A stretch of 64,000 bases of DNA. It comes from an uncultured Lachnospiraceae bacterium (GTDB lineage Bacteria > Bacillota > Clostridia > Lachnospirales > Lachnospiraceae). The DNA is taken from the NCBI GenBank assembly GCA_900551895.1, contig URXX01000007.1:53354-117353 (forward strand). The letters are read 5' to 3'. Both the position numbers and the translations under genes were made by a program. Of this stretch, positions 27,837-37,917 are shown in pieces (position 1 is the first letter of the stretch; the number at the start of each line of letters is the position of its first letter). Under the pieces are notes generated by a model, which ran no database searches, was not told where the DNA came from, and worked only from the letters and a program-made list of their open reading frames with translations.

Positions 27837-29055
27837 AAAGCAATGGGAAAACTTTCTTATCCCTTTGCCGAAGAATAACATATCCAACTACATTTATAAT
27901 ACCTATAATTACAATAAAGGTCCACACCGTCTGCATCGAAATCACATCTGCCATGCTCCCCACAACTTTCTGCCCGCCTAATTGGAACACTCCGGCAAAC
28001 ACAGTATAAAATGAGGAAAATCTTCCCCTATGTGATGACGGAATACGCCTTGTTAAATACGGTTGTCGTCCTAATGTTTCGCAAATCTCTCCCAACGTAA
28101 ATATAATCATGGATATAAACCAAACAACAAGTACATTCTGCACAAATATGTAGGCTGAAAATCCAATTACAACTAAAATTTCTCCTATGAGCAGACGTTC
28201 CACATCACGAACACGAACCATTAACCTTGTTAATATCGGTGTTCCAATAATAACAACAAACGCATTTACGCTTGTCAGCGTACCAAACAGAACTGCCCCC
28301 TGCGCCCCATAAATTTGTTCCAAATTTAACGGCAACAGAAAATTAAACTGATTGTAAACGAGCATCCAAATACCGCCACATAACATAAACAGCATTAACA
28401 GTTTATTTTCCCACAAAACCTGCCAAATACTATGTCCTTCCCGAACTTCCTCATATTGACCTGCCATTTCCTCCGTTTTCACCGGCGTAATATCCTTAAT
28501 GAAAAAGAATATCAGCACTGTAGAAGAAAATGTTGCCACACTGCTTATCAAAAATGCAAGCGAAAGATGATTTTCAAATAAAAATCCACCTATTGTCGGC
28601 GCTAATACCAAGCCTAAATTTACCCCCAAGTAATTCAGACTGTACGCTTTTTCTCTATCTTCTGCCGAAGATAAATCCGCCACCAACGCATCATAACTCG
28701 GCCATTCCATCTGTGCAAAAATAGCAGCCATAGCCAACAACGGTATTAGTTTCTCCGACATTGGCAAAAATGCACAAATAAAATAACTGATAACCGTTAC
28801 CATATCACATATAATAATGAGGTTTCGCTTATTAAATCTGTCCGCTAATTTGCCACCGATTAATGTGCATGGAAGTTGAGCAATGCCGAAAAGAATGAGA
28901 ATACTGGCGATTTCTGACGCCGAATACCCCAATTTATTTTTTAATATCAGCGTCATCATAGGCCAAATAAGCGCTCCCATGTTTGTCACAACTCTGCCCC
29001 AGAACAAAATGTAGAGTTCTTTTCGCATTCCCAAATACTGTCTGATAAATTTCAT
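27829..29055 (-). CDS. MFS transporter
   Basis: 408-aa, 12-helix major facilitator of the drug/multi-substrate exporter kind. The intracellular loop GGKLADRFNKRN between helices 2 and 3 fits the MFS signature G-x3-D-R-x-G/N-R-R. Substrate not predictable. AAAGGGGGAAACAAA precedes the ATG. It has no partner genes within an operon. Confidence 0.88.
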   Translation of the reverse strand: MKFIRQYLGMRKELYILFWGRVVTNMGALIWPMMTLILKNKLGYSASEIASILILFGIAQLPCTLIGGKLADRFNKRNLIIICDMVTVISYFICAFLPMSEKLIPLLAMAAIFAQMEWPSYDALVADLSSAEDREKAYSLNYLGVNLGLVLAPTIGGFLFENHLSLAFLISSVATFSSTVLIFFFIKDITPVKTEEMAGQYEEVREGHSIWQVLWENKLLMLFMLCGGIWMLVYNQFNFLLPLNLEQIYGAQGAVLFGTLTSVNAFVVIIGTPILTRLMVRVRDVERLLIGEILVVIGFSAYIFVQNVLVVWFISMIIFTLGEICETLGRQPYLTRRIPSSHRGRFSSFYTVFAGVFQLGGQKVVGSMADVISMQTVWTFIVIIGIINVVGYVILRQRDKKVFPLLYK

Positions 29056-29164
29056 TTTGTTTCCCCCTTTGTCCCTATTCTTTTGTAAAATTACCTTTAA
29101 ATAATAGATTATTGTGTTTTATTATAGACTTGGGATTGGAATATGTCAAATTATTTGTGGGAGT

Positions 29165-29428
29165 TTATTGTCCTTTTAATGGTTTTTCTTTTATAGCCGA
29201 ACAAATCATATTTAAAGACTCAGTATATCCCGAAAGCATCTCCTTATCTTCTTCTGATGCGTCTGACGCAAAAAAATCTTTTACTTCCTGTTGTACTTTC
29301 AAATATCCATCATTTGTTTTGCTTTGTAATATTCTTCGTTTCAATTCTTCCGCCTTTGTTTTAGGTTTTGCTTTTCTTTTTCGATTTTCTTCCTTTACTA
29401 TTTTTATAAAAGTTTTCATATCACTCAT
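29165..29428 (-). CDS. small hypothetical protein
   Basis: 87 aa, highly charged and mostly helical by composition. The N-terminus is basic (KEENRKRKAKPKTKAEELKRR); the C-terminal half is acidic and ends in KEKPLKGQ. No membrane segment, cysteine cluster or known family seen. The upstream ribosome site is only GAGA, so the start may be one of two nearby ATGs. It lies between an MFS gene and rlmD and has no clear partner. Confidence 0.4.
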   Translation of the reverse strand: MSDMKTFIKIVKEENRKRKAKPKTKAEELKRRILQSKTNDGYLKVQQEVKDFFASDASEEDKEMLSGYTESLNMICSAIKEKPLKGQ

Positions 29429-29500
29429 TTACTTGTTCTCTTTTTATATCAACGGTAGACAAAACCTTGAAAATGTATCTAATAACCTTTAGAAAACCGC

Positions 29501-30889
29501 TTAATTACGCACTAATTTAACCACACTCTCCACATGAACCGTCATCGGGAACATATCCACCGCCCGAACTTTCTCCAATCGATACCCATTCTCACACAAA
29601 TACTTCAAATCCCTCGCCAGCGTAGCCGAATCACAACTTACATACACAATCCTCTTCGGACTCATTTCCGTCATCGTGCGAAGCAACGCTTCATCGCACC
29701 CCTTTCGAGGCGGATCAACAACAATCACATCTGCATACGCCTTCTCGCCATTATGCTCTCTCGCATAATTCTCATAATATTCCGGCAAAATCTCTTCTGC
29801 TTTCCCTACGAAAAACTCTGCATTTTCAATTCCGTTAATCTCCGCATTTCTATTTGCATCTTCAATCGCCTGCGGAACAATTTCCACACCGTATACTTTT
29901 TTCGCCTTTTGTGCCAAAAACAAAGAAATCGTACCAATTCCGCAGTATAAATCCCACACAGTTTCTTCACCGGTCAACCCTGCATAATCCAACGCACACT
30001 GATACAAATTTTCCGTCTGTTTCGGATTCACCTGATAAAAAGAAAGCGGAGAAATCTGATATTTCACATTCCCGATATAGTCTGTAATATAGGTCTGTCC
30101 CCAAAGTAAACGTATATTTTTTCCCATAATCACATTTGTATTTTCCTTATTTACGCTGTAAGTAATGCTTGTCATTCCTTCAACTTTTCGCAAGTTATCC
30201 ACTAATTTTTCGCCGTGAGGAAAATTATCCCCATTTACCACAAGACAAACCATAATCTCCTTTGTTGTAAATCCAAATCGAATTAGAACATGACGCACAA
30301 ATCCCTTTCCGGTCATTTCATCATAGGCGCTGATGTGGTATTTATTCATAAAATCCACAATCATTTCCAAAATTTCACTATTTTTCTCGCACCCCAATGC
30401 ACAGTTCATATTTGGAATAATCTGATGTGTACGTCCGGCGTAAAAACCGGTTACAATCTGACCGTTTTTGTCTGTCCCAAATGGAAACTGTGCTTTATTT
30501 CGATAATGAAACGGATTTTCCATTCCACAAATCTCTTCCATGACAGAATCCAAAAATTCCGAAGAAAATCCGCCAATTCTCTCCAAATTTCCCCGCACCT
30601 TTTTTTCTTTAAATTCTAACTGCTTCTCGTAAGAAAGTTCTTGAATTTGACATCCTCCACATTGTCTTGCTACGGGACATTTTGCTTCCACGCGGTCTTT
30701 TGAAGGCTCTAAAATATTTAATAACTTTGCGTAGCCATAATTCTTTTTTGCCTTCATCACTTTCACTTCTGCAATATCGCCAATAACGGCATCTTTTATA
30801 AAAAGCGTATAGCCGTCAACTTTTCCTATTCCCTCGCCATTTACACCAATATCTTCTATTTTCACTATTGCTGTTTCATTCTTCTTCAT
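29501..30889 (-). CDS. rlmD: 23S rRNA (uracil-C5)-methyltransferase, RlmD/RumA family
   Basis: 462 aa from the ATG at 30889, chosen for AAGGAGTAAGT upstream. An N-terminal TRAM domain (about 1-60) is followed by a [4Fe-4S] cysteine cluster (CPVARQCGGCQ), a SAM-binding VWDLYCGIGTISLFLA, the VVDPPRKGCDEALL motif and the catalytic Cys in VYVSCDSATLARDL. It methylates U to m5U in 23S rRNA (U1939 in E. coli RlmD; Firmicutes RlmCD can modify two sites, so the exact target is open). It follows yhaM on the same strand, but a hairpin separates them. Confidence 0.93.
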   Translation of the reverse strand: MKKNETAIVKIEDIGVNGEGIGKVDGYTLFIKDAVIGDIAEVKVMKAKKNYGYAKLLNILEPSKDRVEAKCPVARQCGGCQIQELSYEKQLEFKEKKVRGNLERIGGFSSEFLDSVMEEICGMENPFHYRNKAQFPFGTDKNGQIVTGFYAGRTHQIIPNMNCALGCEKNSEILEMIVDFMNKYHISAYDEMTGKGFVRHVLIRFGFTTKEIMVCLVVNGDNFPHGEKLVDNLRKVEGMTSITYSVNKENTNVIMGKNIRLLWGQTYITDYIGNVKYQISPLSFYQVNPKQTENLYQCALDYAGLTGEETVWDLYCGIGTISLFLAQKAKKVYGVEIVPQAIEDANRNAEINGIENAEFFVGKAEEILPEYYENYAREHNGEKAYADVIVVDPPRKGCDEALLRTMTEMSPKRIVYVSCDSATLARDLKYLCENGYRLEKVRAVDMFPMTVHVESVVKLVRN

Positions 30890-30926
30890 ACTTACTCCTT
30901 CATCTTGGGACACGGTAAACTTCAAT

Positions 30927-30963
30927 CGGGGACGCAGCATTTCTTCATTTTACTACGTCCCCG
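30927..30963 (-). terminator. terminator-like hairpin (GGGGACGTAG family copy 2)
   Basis: CGGGGACGCAG and CTACGTCCCCG around a 15-nt loop. In the minus-strand RNA the single mismatch becomes a G-U pair. It is 11 bases past the yhaM stop. Confidence 0.65.
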
Positions 30964-30973
30964 TTCACACTTT

Positions 30974-31915
30974 TTATAAACTGGTTCTTCTTAAATTCGA
31001 TTCAAACAACCGATTATAGCCCAACCATTCGTTTCCCTGTTTATCTTTAAATATTTCTATTAATGTCTGCATTTTCGCATCTGTACTGTCCGCAAAATTT
31101 AATGCAACCGCCTCGGCGAGCGCCGGTTTTTTCGGCGAGCCGTATTCCAATTCTCCATGGTGTGCTAAAATACAGTGTTTTAGTTCACTTGCCAATTTCT
31201 GCGGAAAACCGTCAATAGTACGTATTGCATCGTGTATCATTTCCACCCCAATTACGATATGCCCTAATAACTGCCCGTCATCTGTGTAGTCATTTTCCGG
31301 AAATGCAGATAATTCTTTTGTTTTTCCAATATCATGGAAAATTGCAGCCGTAAATAACAAGTCTTTATTTAAAATCGGGTATGCTCCCACATAGTATTCG
31401 CAAAGTTTTACAATACTTAATGTATGCTCTAACAGACCGCCTGCGAAACCGTGATGGACTGTTTTTGCCGCCGAATGTGTCTTGAATTGTTTGATAAACA
31501 CTTCATCATTGACAAAATAATACTCCAGTGCCTGACGTAAATAAATGTTGCTTACCTGTTTAATGTATCCCAACAATTCGTCATACATCGCATCTACGCT
31601 TTTTTCACTTGTCGGCATATAATCTGCCGGATTGTATTCGTCCTCAAATGCTTTTCGGATTTGACGGATATTTAACTGAAGTGTACCGTTGTAACTGATT
31701 ACCTCACCGAAAACTTCGATGAAATCCATTTCGTCATAATCCGCTATTCCACCGGAATTCGGATCCCAAACTTTCCCGTCTAACGTCCCTGTTTTGTCCT
31801 GCAAAAGCAGATTGTCGTAAGGCTTTCCATTTCTCGTTTCAGCAGAACGTTTTGTCTTGCACAAATAAATATCTCTGACTGTTTCGCCCTCATGTAATGT
31901 GTTAATATATTTCAT
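30974..31915 (-). CDS. yhaM: 3'-5' exoribonuclease YhaM family
   Basis: 313 aa. N-terminal OB-fold nucleic-acid domain (about 1-95), then a long HD-type hydrolase domain with the metal motif HHGFAGGLLEHTLS (about 155) and IFHDIGKTKEL (about 192). YhaM degrades single-stranded RNA from the 3' end and contributes to RNA turnover in Firmicutes. The start follows AGAAAGGAAAGAA-type purine-rich sequence. It lies 25 bp behind the HtrA-like gene, on the same strand, so they may be co-transcribed. Confidence 0.9.
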   Translation of the reverse strand: MKYINTLHEGETVRDIYLCKTKRSAETRNGKPYDNLLLQDKTGTLDGKVWDPNSGGIADYDEMDFIEVFGEVISYNGTLQLNIRQIRKAFEDEYNPADYMPTSEKSVDAMYDELLGYIKQVSNIYLRQALEYYFVNDEVFIKQFKTHSAAKTVHHGFAGGLLEHTLSIVKLCEYYVGAYPILNKDLLFTAAIFHDIGKTKELSAFPENDYTDDGQLLGHIVIGVEMIHDAIRTIDGFPQKLASELKHCILAHHGELEYGSPKKPALAEAVALNFADSTDAKMQTLIEIFKDKQGNEWLGYNRLFESNLRRTSL

Positions 31916-31940
31916 TTCTTTCCTCTTTCTTTTTTATTTC

Positions 31941-33227
31941 CTATTCTTTACTGCCAACGGTTACGGTAAATTTGATTTCCGCATACCCATTATTACTTCT
32001 TCGCTTTCCGCTTAGTTCTATCTGTGTTCCCGGCTCGTATTCTAAAATGGTATTTTGGTATGCGTCCTGTGTAGTGATTTTTGTTTTTCCTATACTTGTG
32101 ATAATATCGCCACACTGAATGCCTGCTGCCATTGCCGGAGAATCCGCTTCTACATTTTTGACATACAGCCCTTGCGGAAGCCCATGCTCTCCCTCCATTT
32201 TCTCAGTGATTTCCGCTCCTGTAATGCCTACATAAGAAACACTTTTTCCATTGGATAACAGTTCTATTTCTGTCTTTAAATCAGAAATTGCCAGTGCATT
32301 TGTTGTAGATATATGGTCATTTCCGGATAAATCCGGTTTAATGAGACCGACAACTTCCCCCGCCGTATTAATAAAAATACCGCTGCCATTACCACTTCCC
32401 GGAACGTCCGATAAAATCATCCGATAATCGCCGTCAGCAAAAGAGATTTTTTTGCCGACTGTACTGGCAATGCCATAACTGATTGCGTCAGAATAGCCAA
32501 ATGGTTTGCCGAGAGCAATCAGGGTGTCCCCCTGCGTTACCAAATTGGAATTTCCCAATGCAAGCACGGAAATCTGACGCATAGTTGTACTTTTCAACGT
32601 CGCCTTTTTTACGCTAAAGACGGCTATCCCTAAGTTTTTGGACTGCTTTTTTACATCTGCACGATATGTACTTCCGTCACAAAATGTACAGTTTAAACTT
32701 TCCGCATCTTTTAAAACGGAACTGTCCGCCAACATAAGAATTTCTACTCCCGTATCTGCAATGATAACACCGGATACACTGTTTACCGTGTCGTATGTTT
32801 CTTCAATCCACCCTTCTTTTCCGTGAATGCCCCGAACTTCTACGACACCTTTCTCCGCTTTTTTTGCCACTTCAAATAACGCTTCGTTTAACTGCTCATG
32901 GCTTGCCACAGTCATCTCGGGAATGTTTGTCTGAGCCTGCTCTGTTTTTTCTGTCGGCTCTTCCTCTTCCTTGTCTTTTGGAATGGTAACTTTGTTTGTA
33001 TTTTGATGAAAAGTCGATTCTGCCCATGGTTTTAACGCAAAGAAACCCACACATGACATCAGACCGAAAATAATCCCGCAAGCCGCCACAATCGTTATAC
33101 GGCTCGCCAACTTTCTGCCCGTCATCTGCTCTGACTTAATTGTTTCCTGCAAAAAGGAAAATTCTTTCTTTTCCTCTTCCTGTTCATTTGAATATTCCTT
33201 TGGGATTTTATTTGATTCCATAGACAT
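31941..33227 (-). CDS. HtrA/DegP-like membrane protein with PDZ, catalytic triad lost
   Basis: 428 aa: cytoplasmic N-terminus, one membrane helix (about 43-65), trypsin-like HtrA domain (about 110-320) and one PDZ (about 325-425). The fold is clear (SGVIIADTGVEIL, INTAGEVVGL), but aligned to HtrA the His position is Asp168 (LADSSVL), the Asp is Asn198 (KNLGIAVF), and GNSGG is GNGSG, with Gly at the Ser position (281). All three catalytic residues are absent, so it is probably a pseudo-protease or binding protein. Its own promoter is at 33256-33284. Confidence 0.88.
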   Translation of the reverse strand: MSMESNKIPKEYSNEQEEEKKEFSFLQETIKSEQMTGRKLASRITIVAACGIIFGLMSCVGFFALKPWAESTFHQNTNKVTIPKDKEEEEPTEKTEQAQTNIPEMTVASHEQLNEALFEVAKKAEKGVVEVRGIHGKEGWIEETYDTVNSVSGVIIADTGVEILMLADSSVLKDAESLNCTFCDGSTYRADVKKQSKNLGIAVFSVKKATLKSTTMRQISVLALGNSNLVTQGDTLIALGKPFGYSDAISYGIASTVGKKISFADGDYRMILSDVPGSGNGSGIFINTAGEVVGLIKPDLSGNDHISTTNALAISDLKTEIELLSNGKSVSYVGITGAEITEKMEGEHGLPQGLYVKNVEADSPAMAAGIQCGDIITSIGKTKITTQDAYQNTILEYEPGTQIELSGKRRSNNGYAEIKFTVTVGSKE

Positions 33228-33255
33228 TCATTGACTCCTTTATTCTCCTTTTTAT

Positions 33256-33284
33256 AGTATACATGATTGATGTTCATTGTTCAA
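33256..33284 (-). promoter_or_regulatory. sigma-A promoter for the HtrA-like gene
   Basis: On the minus strand: TTGAAC, 17-bp spacer, TATACT, with AAAGGAG between it and the ATG. Confidence 0.65.
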
Positions 33285-33366
33285 TATTTTCCTTTTCATT
33301 GCTCTGTAAATAGGGTAAAATATAACTTAAAGGACTTTGTAATTTGCTAGAAAATTGAGGTGGAAT

Positions 33367-35742
33367 ATGAATAAGAAAGCACTATTAAAATTAGAATACA
33401 ATAAAATTATTGATTTGCTGGAGGAACAGGCTTCCTCCCCAAGCGGGAAGCAGCGCTGTAAAAAGTTAAGTCCGATGATGAATATTGGGGATATTAATTT
33501 GGCACAGGAGCAGACCGCATCCGCTTTTACAAGAATTGTGAAAAAGGGACGTATTTCTTTCAGCGGCTGCTATCCGATAGAGGACTCACTGATGCGGCTG
33601 GACGTGGGAGGGGTTTTGACCTGCAACGAACTTCTCCGCATCGCAAAACTTTTACAGGTGACAAACCGCGTAAAATCTTTTGGAAGACACGACACGGTGG
33701 ACGATTTGGAAGATTGTCTTGACGCTTATTTTAATCAATTAGAACCATTGAGCATCTTGTCAAACGAAATTTCCCGATGTGTTTTAGGAGAAGATGAAAT
33801 TAGCGATGATGCCAGCAGTACACTGAAACATATTCGTAAAAGTATTCAGTTATTGAACGAGCGTGTTCACTCTACATTAACTTCCCTTGTCAACGGCTCG
33901 CTGAAATCCTATTTGCAGGATTCACTCATCACAATGCGCGGTGACCGATATTGTATTCCCGTAAAAGCGGAATACAGAAGCCAGGTGTCGGGAATGATTC
34001 ACGACCAGTCCTCCACAGGTTCTACTCTTTTTATCGAACCTATGGCAATTGTCAAATTAAATAACGATTTAAAAGAATTGTACGGAAAAGAGCAGGAAGA
34101 AATTCAGGTCATTCTCGCCCGTTTAAGTAATGAAGCGGGAGAATACATTCAGGAATTGCGAACAAATTTTGCCATTCTTACAGAATTGGACTTTATTTTC
34201 GCAAGAGGAATGCTCGCCCTTTCCATGAATGCCAGCAAACCGATTTTCAATACAAAGGGATATATTCACATTCGCGAGGGGCGTCACCCTCTCTTAGATA
34301 AGAAAAAAGTCGTACCGATTACATTGACTTTAGGCAGTGATTTTGATTTACTTATCGTCACCGGTCCAAATACGGGAGGTAAAACCGTTTCGTTAAAAAC
34401 AGTCGGGTTATTTACTTTAATGGGACAGGCGGGACTTCACATTCCTGCGCTCGATCGTTCCGAACTCGGAGTCTTCCACGAAGTTTACGCTGATATCGGA
34501 GATGAACAGAGCATTGAACAGAGCCTCAGTACGTTCTCCTCCCATATGACAAATATCGTATCCTTTTTGAAAGATGTAGATGAACATTCCCTCGTCCTTT
34601 TTGACGAATTAGGGGCGGGAACCGATCCAACTGAGGGAGCGGCATTGGCGACCGCTATTCTCTCTTATTTACATCAAAGAGGCATTCGCACAATGGCTAC
34701 AACCCACTACAGCGAATTGAAAGTATTTGCACTTTCTACCGAGGGAGTTGAAAATGCCTGCTGCGAATTTGACGTGGAAACACTTCGTCCGACTTATCGG
34801 CTTTTACTCGGCATTCCGGGAAAAAGTAATGCTTTTGCCATTTCAGGGAAACTCGGACTGCCAAACTACATTATTGACGAGGCAAAACGCCAACTGTCCG
34901 AACATGACGAATCCCTTGAAGATTTACTCTCTGACTTGGAAGAGAGCAGAAAAACAATCGAAAAAGAGAGAGCGGAAATCGCCTCTTATAAATTGGAAAT
35001 CCAGCAGTTGAAATCCCGCGTGGAGAAAAAACAGATTCGTTTAGATGAGCAGAAAGAACGTATTCTACGCGAGGCAAACGAGAAAGCGAACGCTATTCTG
35101 CGCGAGGCAAAAGAAGTTGCCGATGAGACGATGAAAAACTTCCGCAAATTCGGCAAAGAAAATATTTCTGTTGCGGAAATGGAAAGAGAGCGTGAACGTC
35201 TTCGCCAAAAAATTTCCAAAACACAGGAGAAATCTTCTCTACAGACGAAAAAGCCGAAGAAACAGCATAAACCAAGTGATTTCAAACTCGGAGAATCCGT
35301 AAAAGTTCTGAGTATGAACTTAACCGGAACGGTCAGTTCCCTGCCGGACGCGAAAGGAAATCTATTTGTACAAATGGGTATTCTCCGCTCACAAGTGAAC
35401 ATTTCCGATTTGGAAATCATTGAAGAACCAATGACAATTACCGCCAAACAGATGCGCAGAACATCAAGCGGAAAAATGAAAATGAACAAATCTCTTTCCG
35501 TAAGCCCTGAAATCAATCTGCTTGGGAAAACAGTTGATGAAGCGATCGCAGAACTGGATAAATATTTAGACGACGCTTATCTTGCCCATATAAGCCCCGT
35601 GCGAATCGTGCACGGAAAAGGAACGGGCGCTTTGCGTCAGGGAGTTCATAACTATTTAAAACGGCTCAAGTATGTAAAATCATATCGTCTCGGCGCTTTT
35701 GGCGAGGGCGATGCCGGTGTAACTATCGTTGAGTTCAAATAA
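33367..35742 (+). CDS. mutS2: endonuclease MutS2
   Basis: 791 aa from the ATG at 33367 (GAGGTGGAAT upstream). Order: N-terminal MutS2 lever and clamp, ATPase with Walker A TGPNTGGKT (about 340), Walker B LFDELGAGTDPTEGAA, a long coiled coil (roughly 510-625), and a C-terminal Smr nuclease domain with RIVHGKGTGALRQGV (about 745). Known roles are suppression of recombination and rescue of collided ribosomes; Smr nicks DNA or RNA. It precedes the two-component genes by 17 bp, so they may be co-transcribed. Confidence 0.95.
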   Translation: MNKKALLKLEYNKIIDLLEEQASSPSGKQRCKKLSPMMNIGDINLAQEQTASAFTRIVKKGRISFSGCYPIEDSLMRLDVGGVLTCNELLRIAKLLQVTNRVKSFGRHDTVDDLEDCLDAYFNQLEPLSILSNEISRCVLGEDEISDDASSTLKHIRKSIQLLNERVHSTLTSLVNGSLKSYLQDSLITMRGDRYCIPVKAEYRSQVSGMIHDQSSTGSTLFIEPMAIVKLNNDLKELYGKEQEEIQVILARLSNEAGEYIQELRTNFAILTELDFIFARGMLALSMNASKPIFNTKGYIHIREGRHPLLDKKKVVPITLTLGSDFDLLIVTGPNTGGKTVSLKTVGLFTLMGQAGLHIPALDRSELGVFHEVYADIGDEQSIEQSLSTFSSHMTNIVSFLKDVDEHSLVLFDELGAGTDPTEGAALATAILSYLHQRGIRTMATTHYSELKVFALSTEGVENACCEFDVETLRPTYRLLLGIPGKSNAFAISGKLGLPNYIIDEAKRQLSEHDESLEDLLSDLEESRKTIEKERAEIASYKLEIQQLKSRVEKKQIRLDEQKERILREANEKANAILREAKEVADETMKNFRKFGKENISVAEMERERERLRQKISKTQEKSSLQTKKPKKQHKPSDFKLGESVKVLSMNLTGTVSSLPDAKGNLFVQMGILRSQVNISDLEIIEEPMTITAKQMRRTSSGKMKMNKSLSVSPEINLLGKTVDEAIAELDKYLDDAYLAHISPVRIVHGKGTGALRQGVHNYLKRLKYVKSYRLGAFGEGDAGVTIVEFK

Positions 35743-35759
35743 AAGAAAAGGAGATATTT

Positions 35760-36461
35760 ATGGTAACAAAACAAAAAATCCTAATTGTAGATGATGATGA
35801 GAATATCGCTGAATTGCTTTCTCTCTATCTGACAAAAGAATGCTTTGATACAATGATGGTACATGACGGCGAAGATGCCCTGACTGCATTTGACACTTAT
35901 CAGCCAAACTTAATTCTGCTTGACCTGATGCTGCCGGGTATTGACGGCTATCAGGTGTGCCGTGAAATCCGCACAAAATCTAACACGCCCATTATCATGC
36001 TCTCCGCAAAAGGAGAAGTTTTTGATAAGGTACTTGGATTGGAGTTGGGGGCTGACGATTATATGATTAAACCATTTGATGCGAAAGAACTTGTTGCACG
36101 GGTAAAAGCCGTTCTTCGCCGCTATCAGCCTGCCAAACCGGAAATTCCCACAGCGGATAAAGGAAAATGTGTTTCCTATCCGGGTATCGAGATTAATCTG
36201 ACAAATTATGCTGTCACTGTTGACGATATACCGGTAGAAATGCCTCCAAAAGAATTGGAACTGTTATATTTTCTCGCCTCATCACCAAATCAAGTGTTCA
36301 CCCGTGAACAGTTGCTCGATCAGATTTGGGGATACGACTACGTCGGCGATACCCGAACGGTGGACGTGCATATCAAACGACTGCGCGCCAAAATTAAGGA
36401 CCACCCTACATGGAGTCTTGGAACAGTTTGGGGTATCGGCTATAAATTTGAGGTAAAGTAA
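35760..36461 (+). CDS. OmpR/PhoB-family response regulator
   Basis: 233 aa. Receiver domain (about 1-118) with acidic pocket VDDDE, phospho-acceptor Asp in LILLDLMLPG (about 55) and Lys in YMIKPFDAKEL (about 105). A C-terminal winged-helix DNA-binding domain carries PPKELELLYFLASSP and TVDVHIKRLRAKI. Ribosome site AAAGGAGATATTT. Immediately followed by its histidine kinase (one base between stop and ATG), so they form a cognate pair. The regulated genes are not evident from sequence. Confidence 0.95.
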   Translation: MVTKQKILIVDDDENIAELLSLYLTKECFDTMMVHDGEDALTAFDTYQPNLILLDLMLPGIDGYQVCREIRTKSNTPIIMLSAKGEVFDKVLGLELGADDYMIKPFDAKELVARVKAVLRRYQPAKPEIPTADKGKCVSYPGIEINLTNYAVTVDDIPVEMPPKELELLYFLASSPNQVFTREQLLDQIWGYDYVGDTRTVDVHIKRLRAKIKDHPTWSLGTVWGIGYKFEVK

Positions 36462-36462
36462 T

Positions 36463-37869
36463 ATGCGAAGTACCCTTTATCTGAAATTTATTTTAATTTA
36501 TATTGCCTTTGGCTTCCTCAGTGTTTTCACGGTGGCAACTTTAGGTTCTACCCTTCTCGCAACAAATCTGGAAAAACAGATTGGCGGGGAACTATATAAG
36601 GAAGCCAATTTAATGGCAAAAGACTATCTGCCCGGATTTTTTACGAACACACTGTCATTAAATGACACACAGGTACAGTTAAATGGAATGACAACTTACT
36701 TGGATGCAGATATATGGATTACAGACCAAGACGGAACACTTCTCCTTTCGTCACAGAAAAACCCTTCTAACCTTGTTCCCGCAAAAATTGAAAATTTCAA
36801 TCCGGCGGAAACAGGCAGTGACCAATATCTTATAGGTAACTATCATTCCTCTTTCCAAGAGGAAATGATTACGGTTATCGCTCCGGTCACACAGGGATTT
36901 TATACAAAGGGATATATTTTAATTCACAAACCGTACGAGGACTTAACAAAAGTGAAAAATTCCGTTTTAAGTATTATATATATCACCCTGCTTGTCATTT
37001 ATATTTTGTCCTTCTCCATTTTGCTCGGACTACACTTTTTCATTTATCGTCCACTCCGAAAAATTACGGAGGCGGCAAAACAGTATGCGTCAGGAAATTT
37101 AGAGCATGAAATACATATTAATACAGATGACGAAATCGGTTATCTGTCCGCATCGTTAAACTATATGTCGAACCAACTAAGAGATATGAACAGTTATCAG
37201 AAGAAATTTATTGCAAACGTTTCCCACGATTTCCGTTCTCCTCTCACTTCTATCAAAGGATATATAAATGCTATTGCGGACGGAACGATTCCGGTGGAAA
37301 TGTATGATAAATATCTAAACATTATTTTATTTGAAACGGACAGACTTACGGATTTGACACAGGATTTACTTACATTAAACGAATTTGATACAAAGGAACT
37401 TTTGCTGGACAAAACGTCCTTTGATATTCACGAAATCATCCGCACAACCGCTGTTTCCTTTGAGGGAAGATGCACTGCAAAGAAAATTTCCATTGAACTT
37501 TTATTTGCTTCCAAAACACTTTCCGTTTACGCGGACAAACGAAAAATTCAGCAAGTTTTATATAATCTTTTGGATAATGCAGTTAAGTTTAGTAATCCTG
37601 ATTCCAATATTTATATCGAAACAACCGAACTCGGCGGAAAAGTTTTAGTTTCCGTAAAAGATGCGGGTATTGGCATTCCGAAAAAGAGTATTAACCAGAT
37701 TTGGGAACGTTTCTATAAGACCGATTTATCCCGCGGAAAAGATAAAAAGGGAACGGGGCTTGGTCTTTCTATTGTAAAAGAAATTATAAATGCACATGGG
37801 GAAAGTATTAATGTCATCAGCACCGAAGGGGTTGGAACGGAATTTATTTTCTCACTTTCTAAGAAGTAG
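36463..37869 (+). CDS. sensor histidine kinase
   Basis: 468 aa. Two membrane helices (about 10-32 and 165-190) bracket an extracellular sensor domain of about 130 residues. A HAMP domain follows (about 190-245), then the HisKA phospho-His in ANVSHDFRSPLTS (about 252). The HATPase carries N-box DNAVKFSN, G1 DAGIGIPKK and G2 GTGLGLSIV. Signal unknown. Partner of the response regulator one base upstream; translation is likely coupled. Confidence 0.95.
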   Translation: MRSTLYLKFILIYIAFGFLSVFTVATLGSTLLATNLEKQIGGELYKEANLMAKDYLPGFFTNTLSLNDTQVQLNGMTTYLDADIWITDQDGTLLLSSQKNPSNLVPAKIENFNPAETGSDQYLIGNYHSSFQEEMITVIAPVTQGFYTKGYILIHKPYEDLTKVKNSVLSIIYITLLVIYILSFSILLGLHFFIYRPLRKITEAAKQYASGNLEHEIHINTDDEIGYLSASLNYMSNQLRDMNSYQKKFIANVSHDFRSPLTSIKGYINAIADGTIPVEMYDKYLNIILFETDRLTDLTQDLLTLNEFDTKELLLDKTSFDIHEIIRTTAVSFEGRCTAKKISIELLFASKTLSVYADKRKIQQVLYNLLDNAVKFSNPDSNIYIETTELGGKVLVSVKDAGIGIPKKSINQIWERFYKTDLSRGKDKKGTGLGLSIVKEIINAHGESINVISTEGVGTEFIFSLSKK

Positions 37870-37881
37870 CAGTAGAAAAAA

Positions 37882-37917
37882 TGGTTGTTGCAAAAACCGC
37901 AACAACCACTTTTTTTT
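37882..37917. terminator. terminator after the two-component pair
   Basis: TGGTTGTTGC / GCAACAACCA 10-bp stem, followed by eight T on the plus strand. It borders the convergent M20 gene stop. Confidence 0.85.
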
